Below are positions 4,745-5,864 of a DNA stretch of 5,864 nucleotides, piece by piece. Origin of the DNA: Candidatus Bathyarchaeota archaeon. GTDB taxonomy: Archaea; Thermoproteota; Bathyarchaeia; 40CM-2-53-6; RBG-13-38-9. The notes beneath the pieces are model-generated. The model worked only from the letters and a program-made list of their open reading frames with translations. It searched no databases and was not told the origin of the DNA. The stretch spans positions 1 to 5,864 of the forward strand of contig JAPKYM010000199.1 in assembly GCA_026394315.1 (NCBI GenBank), in the 5' to 3' direction. The stretch's first letter is position 1. Each line of letters opens with the position of its first letter. The position numbers were made by a program, and so were the translations under genes.

Positions 4745-4752
4745 TAGCGCGC
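4745..4752. repeat. left half of the palindrome copy split by the IS (TAGCGCGC)
   Basis: TAGC plus GCGC directly abut the left IS end. The matching right half GCGCGCTA is at 5857-5864. Joined with a single GCGC they make the consensus palindrome. Confidence 0.75.
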
Positions 4753-4781
4753 AGGGTTGTCCCGTTATTAGCGTTTTCATG

Positions 4782-5771
4782 TTAGTTTGCCCAGTGGGTT
4801 GTGCTTCTGGTTTTGGTGGGTTGTTTGGTGTTGTGTGAGGCTTCTATGGTGTAGAGTAGGCATAGTATGCAGTAGCTGGTGTGGATGGTGATGTTTTCTA
4901 AGCCTCTTGTTTTGTGGTTGTTTAGGTTGAGGTGTTCTTTGAGTGTTGCGAAGACAAGTTCTATGGTTGAGCGTTTCTTGTAGATGTGTTTGAGGTTTTC
5001 TGGGCCGTGTGTTTTGAAGTCACTGCTTACTCTGAGGATGTTGTCTAGTTTCGGTTTCTGATTGGCTGGGTAGGGTATTGCAGTCTGGATTCTGTAGTTT
5101 TTAGCGGTCTCCCTGAGTTTGTTGTTGGAGTATTGGCTGTCAGCTGTTAGCTTTCGGATGGTTGCTCCTGTAGTTTTGATTGTCGTTTTGAGGAGCGGTA
5201 TGCTGAGTTTCTTCTCGTTGGTGTTTGCTGGTGCCACTAGGTAGGCTAGTGGTGTGGCTGTGTCTGTGTCGACTGTTAGGTGTAGTTTGTAGCCTAACCC
5301 GTATGTGCGGTAGGCTCTTCCTACACGGGCTTCAGGGTCGCTGAAGCCTGTTCTATTGTTTATGTTGCGTCTGCTGTAGGCTTTGATGAAGGTGGCGTCC
5401 ATAGCTGCTGTCTTAGGTTTTACTAACCGCTTCTTTAGCAGTTTCTTAATCTGCTTGTCTACTATGCGTCTGAGTCTTCTTGCGCCTAGTCGCTGGTTGA
5501 ATCTTGAGAGTACTGTTCTGCCATACGCTGGCTCCTCATATCTTATGTTGCATATGTCACGTAGCCGCTCATCGATCCATAAGCGGCGTTCAAGCTCACG
5601 TAGACTGCTTATTCTCAGGTAGCGTCTGGTGAGGTGGGCTTTGAAGAGTCCTAAGGGGTTTCGTGGAGGTTTACCTGGGCCGTCTTGATGATAGCAACTA
5701 AGAATGAGACGTTCAACAAACGATAAATCCAGATTACTCAGCAGTGACTCCAGAGTCTCGTATCCTTCTAT
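4782..5771 (-). CDS. IS4/IS5-superfamily DDE transposase with atypical or damaged start
   Basis: The open frame encodes a complete transposase. An N-terminal helical domain (FVERLILSCYHQDG, LRELERRLWIDERLRD, RTVLSRFNQRLG) resembles the DUF772 domain of IS5-type enzymes. A DDE catalytic domain follows with D125 (MDATFIKA), D211 (LTADSQYSN) and E270 (RSTIELVF). The Y-(2)-R-(3)-E-(6)-K signature is intact as Y263, R266, E270, K277. Numbering takes the ATA codon at 5769-5771 as residue 1, giving 329 aa. That codon lies 5 nt after GGAGGAGAT (5785-5777), a near-ideal Shine-Dalgarno, and just ahead of the family-like start EGYETLESLL. No ATG, GTG or TTG exists in frame until 5402, which would remove the whole N-terminal domain. 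An in-frame ATG at 5813 is followed two codons later by TGA. The element is thus either silenced by an ATG-to-ATA change or uses a rare start. Confidence 0.8.
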   Translation of the reverse strand: MEGYETLESLLSNLDLSFVERLILSCYHQDGPGKPPRNPLGLFKAHLTRRYLRISSLRELERRLWIDERLRDICNIRYEEPAYGRTVLSRFNQRLGARRLRRIVDKQIKKLLKKRLVKPKTAAMDATFIKAYSRRNINNRTGFSDPEARVGRAYRTYGLGYKLHLTVDTDTATPLAYLVAPANTNEKKLSIPLLKTTIKTTGATIRKLTADSQYSNNKLRETAKNYRIQTAIPYPANQKPKLDNILRVSSDFKTHGPENLKHIYKKRSTIELVFATLKEHLNLNNHKTRGLENITIHTSYCILCLLYTIEASHNTKQPTKTRSTTHWAN

Positions 5772-5776
5772 CTGGA

Positions 5777-5785
5777 ATCTCCTCC
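5777..5785 (-). promoter_or_regulatory. Shine-Dalgarno site that decides the transposase start
   Basis: GGAGGAGAT on the minus strand matches the archaeal anti-Shine-Dalgarno at all but one base (GGAGGTGAT). It points to the ATA codon at 5769-5771 as the initiation position. Confidence 0.5.
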
Positions 5786-5856
5786 AAGTAGAAGGGTGCG
5801 GGGCTCAAAGCATATGGATCTTTCCGTGTCAACTTAAAAAATATCGGGACAAGCCC

Positions 5857-5864
5857 GCGCGCTA
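5857..5864. repeat. right half of the palindrome copy split by the IS (GCGCGCTA)
   Basis: It directly follows the right IS end and reaches the last base of the window, so sequence beyond the palindrome cannot be judged. Confidence 0.7.

Larger units (their letters stand above)
4753..5856 (-). mobile_element. IS5-like insertion sequence, about 1104 bp, inserted in the palindrome
   Basis: The left end AGGGTTGTCCCGTTATT (4753-4769) and the reverse complement of the right end, GGGCTTGTCCCGATATT (5856-5840), match at 14 of 17 positions and form the terminal inverted repeats. One transposase gene fills the interior on the minus strand. GCGC at 4749-4752 and at 5857-5860 flanks the ends directly and is compatible with a 4-bp target duplication. 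Because the target is itself GC-repetitive, the exact ends may be off by one or two bases. Size, repeats and a 4-bp duplication suit the IS5 superfamily. No other gene is inside. Confidence 0.8.

Noticed and set aside
5383..5622. Plus-strand 79-aa ORF inside the IS
   Set aside because: It is the complement of the transposase N-terminal coding region and has no motif.
5805..5807. TGA two codons after an ATG in the transposase frame read as a recoded codon
   Set aside because: Other genes here use TGA as an ordinary stop, and a Shine-Dalgarno site places the likely start downstream of it.

Overview
The window looks archaeal. TATA-box-like promoters (CTTATAAG at 569-576, TTTATAAA at 3845-3852) and GGTGA-type ribosome sites precede genes. 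An RNase J-type beta-CASP nuclease begins at the left edge. A secreted protein ends in a C-terminal membrane helix plus a KRRKD tail, a style I associate with Bathyarchaeia-like archaea. That lineage guess is inference; the domain-level call is firmer than the phylum.

Layout. Positions 1-415 (minus) hold the N-terminal third of a metallo-beta-lactamase/beta-CASP ribonuclease. Positions 452-1129 (plus) hold a possible 45-aa ORF, then a two-gene unit: a small coiled-coil protein and a 103-aa protein of unknown function, overlapping by 8 bp. Positions 1130-1277 are a GC-rich gap with nested inverted repeats. From about 1280 to the end the window has a different character. Short GC-rich palindromes of consensus TAGCGCGCGCTA recur between genes, and the stretches between them mostly hold one gene or gene fragment each: a DEDD-type 3'-5' exonuclease with the tail of a Nudix gene (minus), a short plus-strand coding remnant, an HNH endonuclease (minus), a 31-codon C-terminal remnant (minus), a solitary RelA/SpoT-type HD hydrolase (minus), the eight-codon tail of a lost surface-protein paralogue, the intact surface protein (plus), and finally an IS5-like insertion sequence.

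The most striking observation concerns the palindrome and the IS. The IS, about 1.1 kb with 17-bp imperfect terminal inverted repeats, sits exactly in the middle of one palindrome copy. Its outer flanks are TAGCGCGC on the left and GCGCGCTA on the right, which rebuild TAGCGCGCGCTA if a 4-bp GCGC target duplication is assumed. At least six other copies are uninterrupted or nearly so. Several truncated genes break off exactly at a palindrome. Together this suggests a REP-like palindromic family that acts as an IS target and as a junction for gene loss or exchange, giving a mosaic of palindrome-bounded modules. Whether the palindromes also have a resident function (protein binding, RNA 3' ends, replication or segregation) cannot be told from this window.

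The genes do not form one pathway. Several are nucleic-acid enzymes (RNase J-like, exonuclease, HNH, transposase), typical of an accessory or plastic region. The transposase has an intact catalytic signature but no ATG, GTG or TTG start ahead of its N-terminal domain: an ATA codon stands where a good Shine-Dalgarno sequence predicts the start.
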